In this document: positions 34,901 to 46,509 of the stretch, piece by piece
Layout of the letters: each line of letters begins with the position of its first letter
Numbering within the stretch: the first letter of the stretch is position 1
NCBI RefSeq assembly: GCF_026210795.1
Contig: NC_089440.1
Location: forward strand, 1,612,001-1,676,000
DNA length: 64,000 nucleotides
Direction of reading: 5' to 3'
DNA from: Rhizophagus irregularis
Lineage: Eukaryota > Glomeromycota > Glomeromycetes > Glomerales > Glomeraceae
The notes under the pieces: generated by a model
The model's database searches: none
What the model saw: the letters and a program-made list of their open reading frames with translations, nothing else
Told to the model about the DNA's origin: nothing
Made by a program: the position numbers and the translations under genes

Positions 34901-35163
34901 AATCGATTGATCATCCTTTTAACCAATTATGGTTAATTTACAGCACAAATTTATGTACACGTATGCTTTTTTAATTGTAAAGAATTAAAATTAATTTTAG
35001 CCGGCATTATAAAATTGGCCAGAATTATGGTATATAAAATTTAATTCGGCCAAATTTATGAGGACATAGTCCATTTGAATTGGAATTGGACTGGATATCT
35101 CCATTAGGTCCAAAGTCCAATAGTCCACTATTGGGAATTGGACAATGTCCAATTCCAACACTG
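31994..35163 (-). mobile_element. hAT transposon (3.17 kb) with perfect 8-bp target duplication
   Basis: Inverted ends CAGTATTGG and CCAACACTG, flanked by GGGAAAAG at 31986-31993 and 35164-35171. Subterminal regions on both sides carry repeated TTGGACTATTGGAC / GTCCAATAGTCCA motifs, the usual hAT transposase-binding clusters. The intact target duplication suggests a fairly recent insertion, yet the transposase inside is broken. Confidence 0.92.
32253..34788 (-). pseudogene. hAT transposase, inactivated
   Basis: Would catalyse excision and insertion of the host element. The start is ATG at 34788. Residues about 27-70 carry a BED-like zinc finger (YAVCRAC..., HIKNC), and an acidic stretch lies near residue 110. 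The catalytic region is near 34150-33930, LAFDGWKN-like and then GLVTDSASENA. A further exon is 33763-33542 (FAHQMNLCVGD). The C-terminal dimerisation region is near 32870 (TTASLERLFSQ). Introns lie at about 33820-33922, 33455-33523 and 32725-32795. Lesions: a one-base frameshift near 34152, a stop (TGA) near 33544, a frameshift and stop near 32800-32830, and a stop near 32625. Confidence 0.85.
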
Positions 35164-35473
35164 GGGAAAAGAACGAAAAGAAAAACAAAAAAAAAGAGAA
35201 AGAAAAGAAAGTAAGATTCACCTTAAATATTTGCCAAAATGGAAACTAAAAACAGCCACTCTTAAAAAAAAGAACAAGCAAGTTTAATGAATGAAAGAAA
35301 GGAAAATAGAAGCAAAAAAAACTTACCTGTAACCTAATCCTAAAGCTAAAGATGGTCGTGTCTAAAGAAACCTAAAAAAAAGAAACAGAAAAAATAATAA
35401 ATCGCGTCAAAAAAAATAAACTGATCAGTAACACATGATCACGTGATGTGGTGTTTACAACACCACTAGTGCG

Positions 35474-37500
35474 TTTATAATTTTCATTATTTTATTAATA
35501 ATTAGTATATTTTAATTTAAAACTATTTTTTTTATTAATAATTAGTTTTCTATTATACCTTCTATTTTTCTATTTATTTTTATTGTAATATTTCTATTAA
35601 TATCTATTTATTTTTATGAAAAAATAGATAGTTCTTATTATCTGAAGATATTTGAAAATTATCAATGGAAGAAATGTATAATTTTATTATGAAAATAACT
35701 TAAAATATATTTGAGTTTATATATAGTATAATTGGTATTAATATTATTTATATTCATAAATATAAGCAGTTATTCTTAATGAAATTTGTATTTTAAAATT
35801 ACTATATTATATTAATTGACGATCCATGAGTTAACTAGAATGATTTCTAATGTAATAAAAACTATAAGTATAGTTTACTAAAAATAGTAACACAAATAAT
35901 AAAGTAAATGTCACACTTTTATTTTTCAAAGCTACCAAGCATAAAACTTTTTTTTGACAAAGTTTACCTTGAAAGTACATGGCATTTACTATATTATTAG
36001 ATAAACTAAGGTTTTAAAAGTACAAATTATGGAAATTTTTTTATATTTCACTAAACTTTTATACATATAAGCATATTTGCTTTATTTTTGATATATTTTA
36101 TTAGTAAACTATGCTGTAATAATTTTTAACCTGACAAATTCAAGACTTTTTTACATTCATTATACAAGTGATATGGTATAATAAAACTAGTTTTTGTTTT
36201 TCATATCTCAGATCTCTTAGAAATTGGACTTTTTTCCAATGTTATATTATGGTTTTTTTGCATGAGATTAGTGAGAAAACTATGGAAAACTATTTCATTA
36301 AAGCAAAATGGCATTATTTAAACATTTGGCTAAAAAAATTCATAAATAACTTCACATTTAAAAATGTGACTTTTAATTAATAAATTTCCATTAAATTTTA
36401 TTATCATTTTTGCTACTTGATTTGCAGATTACTAATTAATAGAATTCTATTGAAAAGAAATTACTTGCCAAGATTTTTCAGATTATATTATTTAATACTT
36501 TATAGTAAAATAATGTATAATAAATATTAATATTATAAAATTAAACTAAATATAGTTTTATATTTACTAAATAGTAATAAAGATTACTAAAAAGATAAAT
36601 ATTTAAATAATATTGAATTTAATTATTTATTAAACACTTGATTTTTTAAATACTTTATTAATATTTTAAATTGGTATTTATGAGTATTTTTTAATACATC
36701 TTGTATTTAATAAGTATTATTAATAAATATTAATAAGTATTTAACAAATATCATAATGAAAGAAAAAGAAAAAAAGAGGATTTAATTAAAAGAGAAGATC
36801 TAATTCATAATAATAGACCTGAAAAGATTAATATAACTCAAAAATAAAATTAAAAAATAAGCTTCAGTAAACTCATGCAAAAATTTTTAATCCATTAGAA
36901 GTCAATAATCCAAATTTAATATAAAAGCAATATTATTATTGAGAATTAATTAAAAAAAAATTTTACTGTAATTTAAATTAACTGAAGATAAGTTTGTTAT
37001 TATTGAAAAAAAATAATAAAAAAGTAATTATATAAGATATTATTAGAAATATTAAATATTTAGTATTTATTAAATATTTTTTAACAGATAAAAATTGGTT
37101 ATAAATTAATGCTGCAAAATTCAACTTTATCTTTGATATATAAAAAAATCTATTAAGAAAAAATTTGCTGATAATTCAGAATTAAATATAATATTTATAA
37201 TTCTATTGAAGTTAATTCAAAATTATCTTTTATTGAGATTCAGTAATTTCTATTTTTTTATTCAAAATAATTACAATTAAAAATTATGTAATTATTTGTT
37301 ACATATTTTCATTTATATTCACTTGTTCCTGTAGAAAATAGAAGATTTTTATTATATGAATATATTTGGAAATTATTAAATTATCAGCAAAAAAAATGTA
37401 TAATTTTTGCTATGAAAATAATTTAAATTATATTTGAATTTATATGTAATGCAATTAGTATTAATTTAATTTATGTAAATATAAACAGTGAAACTCAGAC
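35474..37500. repeat. Extremely AT-rich repetitive region (right part)
   Basis: 35480-35790 continues the left repeat copy. 36700-37495 is the second, uninterrupted copy, and both end in ATATAAGCAGT/ATATAAACAGT. Between them (35800-36700) the sequence is AT-rich without a recognisable gene. Confidence 0.55.
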
Positions 37501-37864
37501 GGATGTGACGATGTGATGAATTAAAAGCAATCACATGACTGTGCAAAAATTGCTGGTGTAGCATGTATAATTACAGTCATTTATTTTTAGTACACATATC
37601 ATCAATATACTTCTTCACAATAAATAAGGGCATAATCGCCTAAACGAAAAATTATATATTTCTGCAATGCTCTTATTTTTAGATAATCTAGATGTGCTAT
37701 TTTTGTATTAATGGGACCAAGATTTTATAAAATGCCATTGATCAATAAAAAATTATTCCGGCAGTTATTCAAAACTATAGTTTCAAAAATTTAAAGTTTT
37801 GAGACAAAAAACTTTAAAACACAATATCTCATTATCCAGTGATTATAAAAGATGTAATTACCAC

Positions 37865-38161
37865 AGGACCCCGGATATCTCCAAAACAGGTCATAAGTCA
37901 CACTTTCGGCAGATTGGCCCATTTTTTAGGGGCTCAAAAAATCGTTTTTTGTAAATATCTCGGCATCCAGTGGTCCAATTTTGATGAACCTTTTTTTAAA
38001 TTGTAGAGCTAAATGAGGGCTACAAAATAAAAAAAAGTTCATTAAAATTGAATTACTGGATGCTGAGATATTTACAAAAAACGATTTTTTGAGCTTTCAG
38101 CAAAAAGGGTGTTTTTGGCCAAAAGTCCATTATGACCTTTATATTAGATATCCGGGGTCCT
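37865..38161. mobile_element. Palindromic MITE, copy 1 (297 bp)
   Basis: The ends AGGACCCCGGATATC and GATATCCGGGGTCCT are inverted. ATTACCAC is duplicated at 37857-37864 and 38162-38169. The arms pair over most of their length (ATATCTCGGCATCCAGT against ACTGGATGCTGAGATAT). The copy at 53222-53519 is the same element in reverse orientation, differing at only a few percent of positions by eye. Confidence 0.92.
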
Positions 38162-38339
38162 ATTACCACCCACTATTCAAATTCTTTTAACGAGACATAT
38201 TGAATGATATTAATTATGTATTACAGTTCAGCCTAGGACTGACTGGTCTAGGACTGAATAGGACCAATGACCATCCTTATCCCCAATCCAGTGACTTAGT
38301 ATAGTCTTTACTTTCTGTCTTACTGTATAATATCACGTG

Positions 38340-38760
38340 AGTTCATATAACAATGTACTTCACTGTCTGAATCAGAATTAAATTCTGTCTCACTTTCTTT
38401 TGTTTGCGCTTTTATCATTTGAAAAATTATAAGTTTATGCTAAATTTGCTTTTCTGAAAGACCTTTTCTTGCTAGAACAATTAGTTTTGTATGTCCTATT
38501 CTTTCACAATTTGAACAGCGGCATTTTGTTTTACCTGTTTTTATTAACCTTTTTAGTGACTTTTGTAGTAAAATGTCTCATAACCCAATTTTTCAATTTC
38601 TTGTTCAATAAACTTATTTAAAGAGTTCACGTCCTTTAGTAAACTATCAGGATAACCTAAACATTCTGCAATAATTTCTAATGCTGAAAAAGCCTTTTTA
38701 CTATTTGTAACTAGTTTCTTTTGTCTTGATGAAATATGTTCTTCTATATTTCATATTATT
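38340..38760 (-). pseudogene. Zinc-knuckle-bearing remnant, possibly transposase C-terminus
   Basis: On the minus strand, RCSNCERIGHTKLIVLARK is a partial C-x2-C-x4-H zinc knuckle lacking its last Cys. It is followed by an acidic tail with stops. Such knuckles end MULE-type and other transposases; the assignment is weak. Confidence 0.3.
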
Positions 38761-39275
38761 TTCCATATAAATTTTTAGCTGGTTATAAGATAAGTTGGCA
38801 TAATTACAAAATTTTGAGTGAATTTTATGTATTTTATAATTCTTTAAGAACTTTATTATTATAAGATAGTAGGGCCTGAATGATAAATAATATTTGCTTA
38901 GATAATTTAATAGCTAGTATAATTTTTTTTATTTAAGTCAGAAATTACTAATTACAGATTATAATATATTAAATACAATTAAACCTTTGTATCACATTTG
39001 TGACCTTAAATTCTTTCATGCCTTATTTGGATTTAAAATTTAGGAAGCCTTCGTTAGTTATTATCACTTATAATTTAGATCGACAACAAATTTTAATCCT
39101 AGTAAAATTAGTCCAGAATCATAACATTTTACACACATATATTTACAACTTTTATTTTATAAATTTTTCTTTTATTATTTATTTATTCAATAGAATAAAA
39201 AATATTTAAAAACAAGTTATAAGTATAAATATTATATTATAATATTTTTTTTGGAAAATAAAAATGTATTTTTTT
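38760..39275. other. Intergenic, no gene seen
   Basis: AT-rich with only short low-complexity open frames. Confidence 0.5.
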
Positions 39276-40739
39276 TTAATATTCAAAATAATCATATTCT
39301 TTAGTTATAAATTTATCAATAATACCCAATTTCATATACTTTTTAATTATTTCCATATTTTCTACATTTGATTCCAAACCAAATCCATCAAAATTCTTAT
39401 AAATAGTTAATGAAAGTGAATTTTGTGATATACGATTTTTCCAATTAATAAAAAATTCTTCTAAATCCTTTGAAAGTATTATTGATGTTTTATTAAAAAT
39501 ATAATAAAATATTCCTAATTTATTAAAATATTTTGGTGAATAATTTACCAAAACATTCAAAAATTCTTTATCATTTAAATAACCTTCACCACACCAAACT
39601 CTAATACTTTCTAAATATTGACAATTATTTAAGATAATCTTTAACGTCTCTAATTCATTCTCTTCAAATAGAGTAATTAAATTTTTAAGGGATGGACAAA
39701 ATTTAGCCACAGCAAGATTTAATGAATTATCATGATCACCTACATGAAATTCTGTTAAATTTTTACCATTAATTTCTAAAAATTTAATTAATGTTTCAAC
39801 TCTTGGTATAGCAAATAAAAATTTTAAAACCCTCAAATGTGAAAAAGTAATATATTGTAACATATTAAAATCATAAAAAGAATCTCTATAATCAAAAGAT
39901 AAAACAAGTTCTTGTAAATTTTTGAATATAGATATAAAAGATAATGGTATATAATATTGCATAATTACTAATTTTGTTAATGTTAAAGAAGATTTAGTTA
40001 ATGAAGAAGTAAAATTTTCTGTTCCACCATAATTATTAGATAATAATTTTAAATTTTTTAAATGTTTTTGTAAAGAAATTAATTCCGTTAATCCATCAGA
40101 AATTATATCTTCAAAATCTATAGTTATAGATTTTATATTATGACATATTTGAGATATTTGATAAAAAAATTCTGCATAAATATCTGAACTACAATTTAAT
40201 TCTGTAAGATATGTTAAACAATTTTCAGCTCCAGGAAAATAAATTATCATAAAATTTTGAATATTTTTTGATTCATCAGAATAATAATCCAAAGATTTTA
40301 ATGATGAAATTTGTTTCATAAACATTTTTAATATTTCTTGTGAAAATAAATATTTAATATAATTTAAACTTCCTAAATTAATTAATTGTTGTGTTTCAAG
40401 ATTATGTTGAATCATATGATCGATCTTATGAATTGAAAGAACTTTACAAAATGATGGATAATTAAAAAATGGTGATCTTTGGGTTTGATCGATAATAAGA
40501 ATTCCATTTTTATATAAAAGTTCTTTTGATTCTTTAGGAAGACAAGAAATTAATGTACCAATAATTGATGACGATGCACGCGCCTTATATTGAAAGTTCC
40601 ATACATTTCTCCATAAAATTCTAACAGCAATTTCACAATAAAGGTGATTGACTAATAGACATGATTGTAAAGTTTTTTTATCTTCTTCCAAATATTCAAA
40701 TATTTCATTAAGACAATCAGCAGGAAGTTGCCGAGGCAT
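39276..40739 (-). CDS. F-box/LRR-like protein G (487 aa)
   Basis: Full-length F-box family member, closest in pattern to gene A (both start MPRQL). F-box at residues 3-45 (LPADCLNEIFEYLEEDKKTL, then QSCLLVNHLYCEIAVRILWR). Leucine-rich body with NIKSITIDF and FCPSLKNL, and a tail ending LGIIDKFITKEY. I place the start at ATG 40739; the frame extends 15 bp further only by a non-ATG codon. Single exon, no lesion. At about 40853-40880 the plus strand reads CTACATATATGGTTAATATA, the shared upstream module. Confidence 0.85.
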   Translation of the reverse strand: MPRQLPADCLNEIFEYLEEDKKTLQSCLLVNHLYCEIAVRILWRNVWNFQYKARASSSIIGTLISCLPKESKELLYKNGILIIDQTQRSPFFNYPSFCKVLSIHKIDHMIQHNLETQQLINLGSLNYIKYLFSQEILKMFMKQISSLKSLDYYSDESKNIQNFMIIYFPGAENCLTYLTELNCSSDIYAEFFYQISQICHNIKSITIDFEDIISDGLTELISLQKHLKNLKLLSNNYGGTENFTSSLTKSSLTLTKLVIMQYYIPLSFISIFKNLQELVLSFDYRDSFYDFNMLQYITFSHLRVLKFLFAIPRVETLIKFLEINGKNLTEFHVGDHDNSLNLAVAKFCPSLKNLITLFEENELETLKIILNNCQYLESIRVWCGEGYLNDKEFLNVLVNYSPKYFNKLGIFYYIFNKTSIILSKDLEEFFINWKNRISQNSLSLTIYKNFDGFGLESNVENMEIIKKYMKLGIIDKFITKEYDYFEY

Positions 40740-42200
40740 TTTGTCATAATTCAAAAAAAAAAGGAAAAAAGGAAAAAAAGGAAAAAAATTTTTTTGAAAT
40801 GTTAAATATAAAAAAGTTAAAACTGTGACACGAACTTAAAAATGTGTACTACATATATGGTTAATATAAATTTGTTGAAGATCTTACATATAGAGTTTCA
40901 CTATTTGTTTTATCGGATTACATTTTGAGTATATTATTGAGGATATTTATAATAGGTTTTAGGTTTTTATAGAGCATTCCATTATAAAATGATTGTTTCC
41001 TAATTTGATTTACATGATAAGACACAAAAATAGCTTCTTTCATTAACAGAAACAAATCAAAATTCATGGGACTTCTTTACTAAATTTATTATAGCTTGTC
41101 ACATAACTCAATAAATAAATATAGTTATTTATTATTATGAATTCTTACAAAATAAGCGAACCATACAGATTATTGAATGATCTTACTTATTTTAATGCGA
41201 CAATGATGACAATTATTACCTTTTTATATTATCACGTGCGATTGACTGTATCTATCAAAAATGATATTCATGATTGACTAGGCACTTTGTCTTCACCCAT
41301 TTATACCAGATTGCACGCATTTTTGTTATATTTTTATCAGAAGGTTCCATATTTAGACAAAAATTCGGTGAGCAACTGGCTATCTACCTAATTCTCGTTC
41401 TAAATATAATTTAGAGGGATTAAAAGTTACTCTTCTTTTTATCTCCCTTCTTTGAGCCTTTAGAGTCGCTTAGAGTCGCTTGATTCAAAATATTCATTCA
41501 ATCAATTTTTGTGAAATGTAATAATTTTCGCCATATCATATGACATGGTCTTGAAATATTTCTCCCTGTTTTCTTGTTTGTAAAATTACAATCCTCTTAT
41601 CGGCGGAATACTCAATATACCTTCTAAATTAATTGTCCACAATACCGTCAATACGGAACTAGTGACAAATATTTTTCACTGTCGCGTGATATGCATCGGA
41701 TTAAATAGGATTCACGTGTCATTTAACCGATCAATTTTACATCCTTTTCTTGGTAACGAGTAACCATTGAGTCAGATAAAAAGTTGGTGGTAAAATGCAT
41801 GCTAAACTATACGATCCGAAACATGAAGCATAGAATATACTAAACAACAGTATAACGAGCAAGTAAAAGAGACAATAAGAACTAAGATTAGTCTATGGCA
41901 AGATAGAAACAAGAAAGTTATCTTATTAGTAATGAAACCAGCCACAGGATAATGAACGAATCTTAGAAAAATACTACAAAATATTAATACTTATTATTAG
42001 AAAATATTCTGTTATCATTTTTTTTTATTATAAAGATATTATTCAGACATGAGAAATTTAAAGTAATACAAATGAATTTATAATAAGAAATCCTTTGTGG
42101 TTAGGGATAATCATGGTTCGAACTGAACAAAATCACCAATTCAGTGCAAATTTGGCACATTTGTGTACATTAAATTTTATTTATTTTATTTTAAAAATTT
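40740..42200. other. Intergenic, no gene seen
   Basis: AT-rich, with CACGTG at about 41233 and 41714 and a short TTAGAGTCGC duplication near 41460. Confidence 0.5.
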
Positions 42201-42480
42201 AGACAATGACTGGAGCTTAACGAGAACGTGAGCTAGACAATTAAAAAACCGAAAAAAAAACTCAACTAAACGAAAAAAACCCAACCTCCACTAGAGCGGT
42301 CGTCCTGCCTCTTATTTATAATAAACAACACTAGGCATGACCTGCATCGTTAAAGAAAGTAACCAACGAAAAAGAAGAAGCAAAAAAAGATAAAACGACT
42401 AAGAACGAAAAAATTTGATCCGTATTTTACTTTTGACCCGAAGGCCACCACCCGTCAAGGGCGGAATGATTCGCACTATT

Positions 42481-43100
42481 CTAAGTTGTTTTAAAATGAG
42501 GTACCCACCCATAACATAAGGTTGTAATTAGATGTATAAGAGGGAGTACGTCAAAAGTTGTAAGAAAGGAACTAAGCCTTGTTATATAATTAGACTCATT
42601 ACAAAAGTGAGAAAAAAAAAGAAAAGGACTATTTTTTACTAGGACCAGCGGTCGGGGAGTCATCAAAGGAATCGGTCGATGGTCGAGGTTAACCCTAGGT
42701 CTACTGGAGGAGTTAAGAGAAGGATTAATCTTATCCCGTTTCTGAAGATGAAATTCGATTTCTCGCGTATCGTCAGAGGTGTAATTTTCCAGAACATCAA
42801 TGAGGTAAGGTTGTAATTCTTCAGGAGGTGTCTTCTCTCTGAAGCTCGTAGACATAAATTTGTTGAAGAAATAGTGGCGACTGCCCCATCTCGGGTTTCC
42901 CTGTTTCATAAAATCAGGAGCAGAGCGTTCCCACGACATGTGGCTGTGGAACTCATTGGTGTAATTTGTGAGGTGTCTTTTAGTTTGTATTCGGCGATTA
43001 GAGTAGTGCCATGCCATGCGGCGCGTCTGGTGTCTCTAGCAAGTTGTTTAGCGTCACGAAGTTCGGATGCGTGATCTAGAGAACTGATGTATTCGTTGTG
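42481..43100 (-). pseudogene. TE-like coding fragment of unknown family
   Basis: Base composition is less AT-rich than its surroundings and the translation looks protein-like: HLTNYTNEFHSHMSWERSAP, then GNPRWGSRHYFFNKFMSTSF, then EELQPYLIDVLENY. Upstream in another frame, HASELRDAKQLARDTRR also looks coding, so a frame change may lie near 43010. I do not recognise a domain. The island-like composition suggests a retroelement ORF fragment, which is inference. Confidence 0.35.
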
Positions 43101-43477
43101 AAGATAATTAAACTAGCCAGTGGAGCCAAGAGCCAAATAATTTCGCTCCGTTGTGTATATTAAATATAATGTTTAAAGTCATTTTTTTTAAATCATGTGA
43201 TATTGCGTTCACCGATTTAATGATAATTTTAATAATTAAATAACTATGTGAACTATAAACTGAGTTGACTCGGTTTAAAACCACGGTTCACTGAACTATG
43301 TTAATGATAATAAATACTGTATAATTTAGGAAAACGTTACCACTATGGTATAGGAACTAAAACAAATAAGCTGCAAAATTTATTTATATATCTGTAATTA
43401 CGCTAACATGGTCCAAAGATTATTAATTAGATCTAAATTTATTGAGATTTCCTTTGATTAAACGAGACAATGCGTAT

Positions 43478-44442
43478 GGGTCTGGTTCATTTCACCGACA
43501 ACTATTTCACCGACAATTTCACCGACATAAAAAATAAATATTGAATATGAAATATTTTATTATAAACCCTTTTTTGGATATTTAGTTTAGATCTAATAAG
43601 TATTGATACTTCTATCTTAGATGGGTTAGTAGATAGAACAACATATAGTTATATCTATTGTATTTTTTTAAAATAATAAAAGAAATGCGCGTTACTAACA
43701 AATACAGTATATATAAAATAAACTATTGTGAAAAGTATGTGCTATTCCCCTAAGGAAATCAATAGTAGTAGTTTTTTGTATTTTATTAAATCTAGCAAAG
43801 AAATACGTGTTACTAACAAAAAAAAATTCCCTATTTCATATGTAAAATATTTATAAAATTTTTATATTTACATATTTACAGCAAAATTCGAAATATAGTG
43901 GACACTTGAAAATTTTTTATTGTCGGGATTGTCGGGTATTCGGGTTACTAGGCTAGTCGGGTTATTAGAAAAGACATATAATACGTGACATATACAGTAT
44001 ATATATGATGGCGTAGTATATATAATGTATGTTAAATTTAATTGAAAAGTTACCCATTTGATTAAATAGCGTAGTCCTACTTTCTCAAATAGTTTCGACC
44101 GAAGAGTGAGGTCCTATATGGGATGAATTTATGAGATCTTCACACATATATTAGTTTTTTCGTACGAAAGTACCTTCAACTCTTATCTGTAATTGACTCA
44201 TTTAACTACTCTTTTTGGAATAAAATAAATAAATCAAATAAATGTTTAATTTAATTAATTTAATTAAGGTATGCCCGTGTTATTTTCTTTTCTAATAACC
44301 CGACTAGCCGAGTAACCCGAGTACCCGACAATCCCGACAATAAAAATTTTCAAGTGTTCACTATATTTCGAATTTTGCTGTAATTTCATATATGTCGGTG
44401 AAACGTTTGTCGGTGTAATTGTCGGTGAGTTAAACGCGACCC
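43478..44442. mobile_element. MULE-like nonautonomous element (965 bp)
   Basis: The ends start GGGTCTGGTT and finish AACGCGACCC. Repeated TCACCGACAA at the left and TTGTCGGTGA at the right are inverted. A second inner inverted pair (about 43880-43980 and 44278-44382) contains CCCGACAATCCCGACAATAA-type motifs. Flanks AATGCGTAT and ATTGCGTAT give a 9-bp target duplication with one mismatch, as for Mutator-type elements. No coding capacity. Confidence 0.75.
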
Positions 44443-44764
44443 ATTGCGTATTACATACAAAAGTTAATTTTGACTTTAATTAAACATAGGTCATTTAAAC
44501 TTTATTATGACTTTTAACAATAGCTAAAACTAGAAAACATTTGGTTTCAGTTAAGTCGACATCACTAATAACGAGCTTTGACTGTATATACAGTACATGT
44601 ATTTAATATATTTTATTGTACATACTTGGTTAAAAATATTATGAGCGAAATGGCACTATTTATATACACATAATTACAATAATTTTTATTCGGCGTATAC
44701 CCTATTATATCCATGTTACATGTCAACTTTAACTTTTAACTTTTATTTGTCGGTTTATTTTCTC
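44443..44764. other. Intergenic with a lone pogo-like terminus
   Basis: TAACGAGCTTTGACTGTA at about 44567-44584 resembles the end of a TA-inserting element. No partner was found. Confidence 0.35.
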
Positions 44765-45906
44765 TTATTTTGCTTCTCCAACTTTTCTTTTCTTCAATTT
44801 TTTGAGAAGTTCTTCTATCATATAAGCAATAAACCCCAGTATTATATAAGACTTTATCCAAAGAACTGAAGGCCCAACGATTGTACAGGTTATCAGGCTA
44901 CCACAAAATACACTTATCCACCTTTGCCTTTTGAATTCTTCATTCTCAGCTTTCAATGCTTCCTCATCTTTCGGTGCTTTCTCGTACGATACTACAACAA
45001 TATTCAGCGCGTCAACATCATTCGACGTTTCCTCATCTTTTGACGCTTTCTGTGCTTCTTTATCTTCCTTATCTTTCGACGTTGCATTATCCTCCAGGCA
45101 AACGTTACATATAAATATCAAAACCCCAATAAAAAAAACGATTATAATAGGTACTAACGCAAAAGAAAGATTTGTCTTGTCAACGTAATTTCTCTTTACG
45201 GCTAGAGAAATAAAAATGAAGTCTATGGCGTTGTTTAATACATAGATCAAAAGAAAAGAAATATATAGAGATTTGCTAGAAACAATGAAATTGAACCATT
45301 TTAATAGTAATAGCATTGAAGTTATATAATCTGTGATATTTTTAATATAGTTATATAATAATTTTGTAATGAGATATACGATAAAGAAAAAATCTTGGGT
45401 ATTTTGATATTTAATGACACAGAACCAAATGAGCAAAGAGTTCATTGTAATAATTGGAAGCCTTTTAATAAGTTTAAGATGTCCTTCGGATATTAATTCA
45501 AATAGTTTAATTTCCTTCAAATTTTCATTATCAGTGAATAAAATTAAAGGAATCAGAACTGTAATCATCAAATCAAAGACCGCCTCGATAACTGGATTAT
45601 TATCACCATCATTGTCTTTAACGTTAAATGCATTGGCAAAATCAAAAAAAAACAATAATGATTGCTGGTAGAAATTTAATATGTCGAAAAGATCTAGAAT
45701 ATTCCATTTTTAATACTAAGATAAATTTCCTTTAAATTAATTTTATAATGAAAATGTTCGTATGAAAATAATAATCTCGCTTCTTTAAATGGAAAAACTT
45801 TGTTATTGTTCATGCCAAAGATCGATTCTTGCCAAGACTTGTAAATTGGTACAACTTCAAATATTACATCACAATCATTCCCAAATATAGCTAAGTAGTG
45901 ATACAG
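44765..45906 (-). pseudogene. Multi-pass membrane protein gene with a one-base frameshift
   Basis: The main open frame (45709-44765) encodes about seven hydrophobic segments and a Lys/Glu/Asp-rich loop (KDKEDKEAQKASKDEE) before the last two. It has no ATG at its 5' end. Immediately upstream, in another frame, 45906-45710 reads FGNDCDVIFEVVPIYKSWQE and later HYKINLKEIYLSIK. That exon follows an acceptor-like GATAG at 45907. The two frames meet at a run of five A (45706-45710 region); one extra A would join them. Either a real frameshift or a homopolymer error. Upstream exons were not found. Family unknown; possibly a channel- or transporter-like protein of this lineage. Confidence 0.55.
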
Positions 45907-46322
45907 CTATCGTTTCTACAAAGATATTCCAAACCAACTGTATCGCAAAATGAAATAGATGAATAGAACGCTTTCTTTTTCTTTAACCAACCAGATAATT
46001 TTAATGAAAGGGGAATCTAGAGTTTTTCGGGTTTATCCGGACGGATATTCGGATCTACTAATTTACAAATGAATTACCCCAAGATTATATTCTAAACAAT
46101 TACATTAAAAAATAAAGTTATAATGATTTAGAACATATAATTATCAGTGAATGTGTTTTTTATTGCATCAAAAAAGTAAAGCAGTGAACATGTGAAAATA
46201 AATCTTTTTTAGTGTAAAAATATATTACATGATTTAGGATATAGCCTATGATACATGATGTGAACCTATCTATAGAACAGTATCTCAAATAAAGCAATGA
46301 AATATTGCATTTTTTTAAAAAT

Positions 46323-46509
46323 CCCTGTAAAAAATGTCAATCCGTTTTTTTTTATTCCATCTTTTTTCCGTGAAAGGCTCATATTTCCGGAATTAATAAT
46401 TTTATATCACAGAATTTATCAAATTATTTACATTTTCCGTGAATGAATCCGTGAAAGGCTCATTTTTACGGAGTTTTTACAGAAATAACGGATAAAATTT
46501 TTTATAGGA
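46323..46509. mobile_element. MITE of the CCCTGTAAAAAAT family, copy 1
   Basis: Starts CCCTGTAAAAAATG and ends AAAATTTTTTATAGG. The interior repeats TTTTCCGTGAATG and TTTTTACGGA. It is the same family as the element in the CRN gene at 49803. The target duplication is not clear here. Confidence 0.65.

Larger units (their letters stand above)
30774..35473. mobile_element. Large inverted-repeat element hosting a nested hAT
   Basis: The left end (ACCACTGGTG, then CAACACCACAATCACGTGAT) is an imperfect inverted match of the right end (ATCACGTGATGTGGTGTTTA, then CAACACCACTAGTGCG). The flanking AT-rich sequence continues across it: the block at 35480-35790 corresponds to 37195-37495 of the second repeat copy. 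This suggests an insertion of about 1.5 kb before the hAT landed in it. The interior is purine-rich on the plus strand. The target duplication is not clear and the superfamily is unassigned. Confidence 0.5.

Noticed and set aside
36168-36380. 70-aa open frame in the AT-rich region
   Set aside because: Phe/Lys/Asn-rich, no domain, and surrounded by decayed repeat.
44567-44584. Pogo-like terminus TAACGAGCTTTGACTGTA
   Set aside because: No second inverted terminus found within several kb, so an element could not be delimited.
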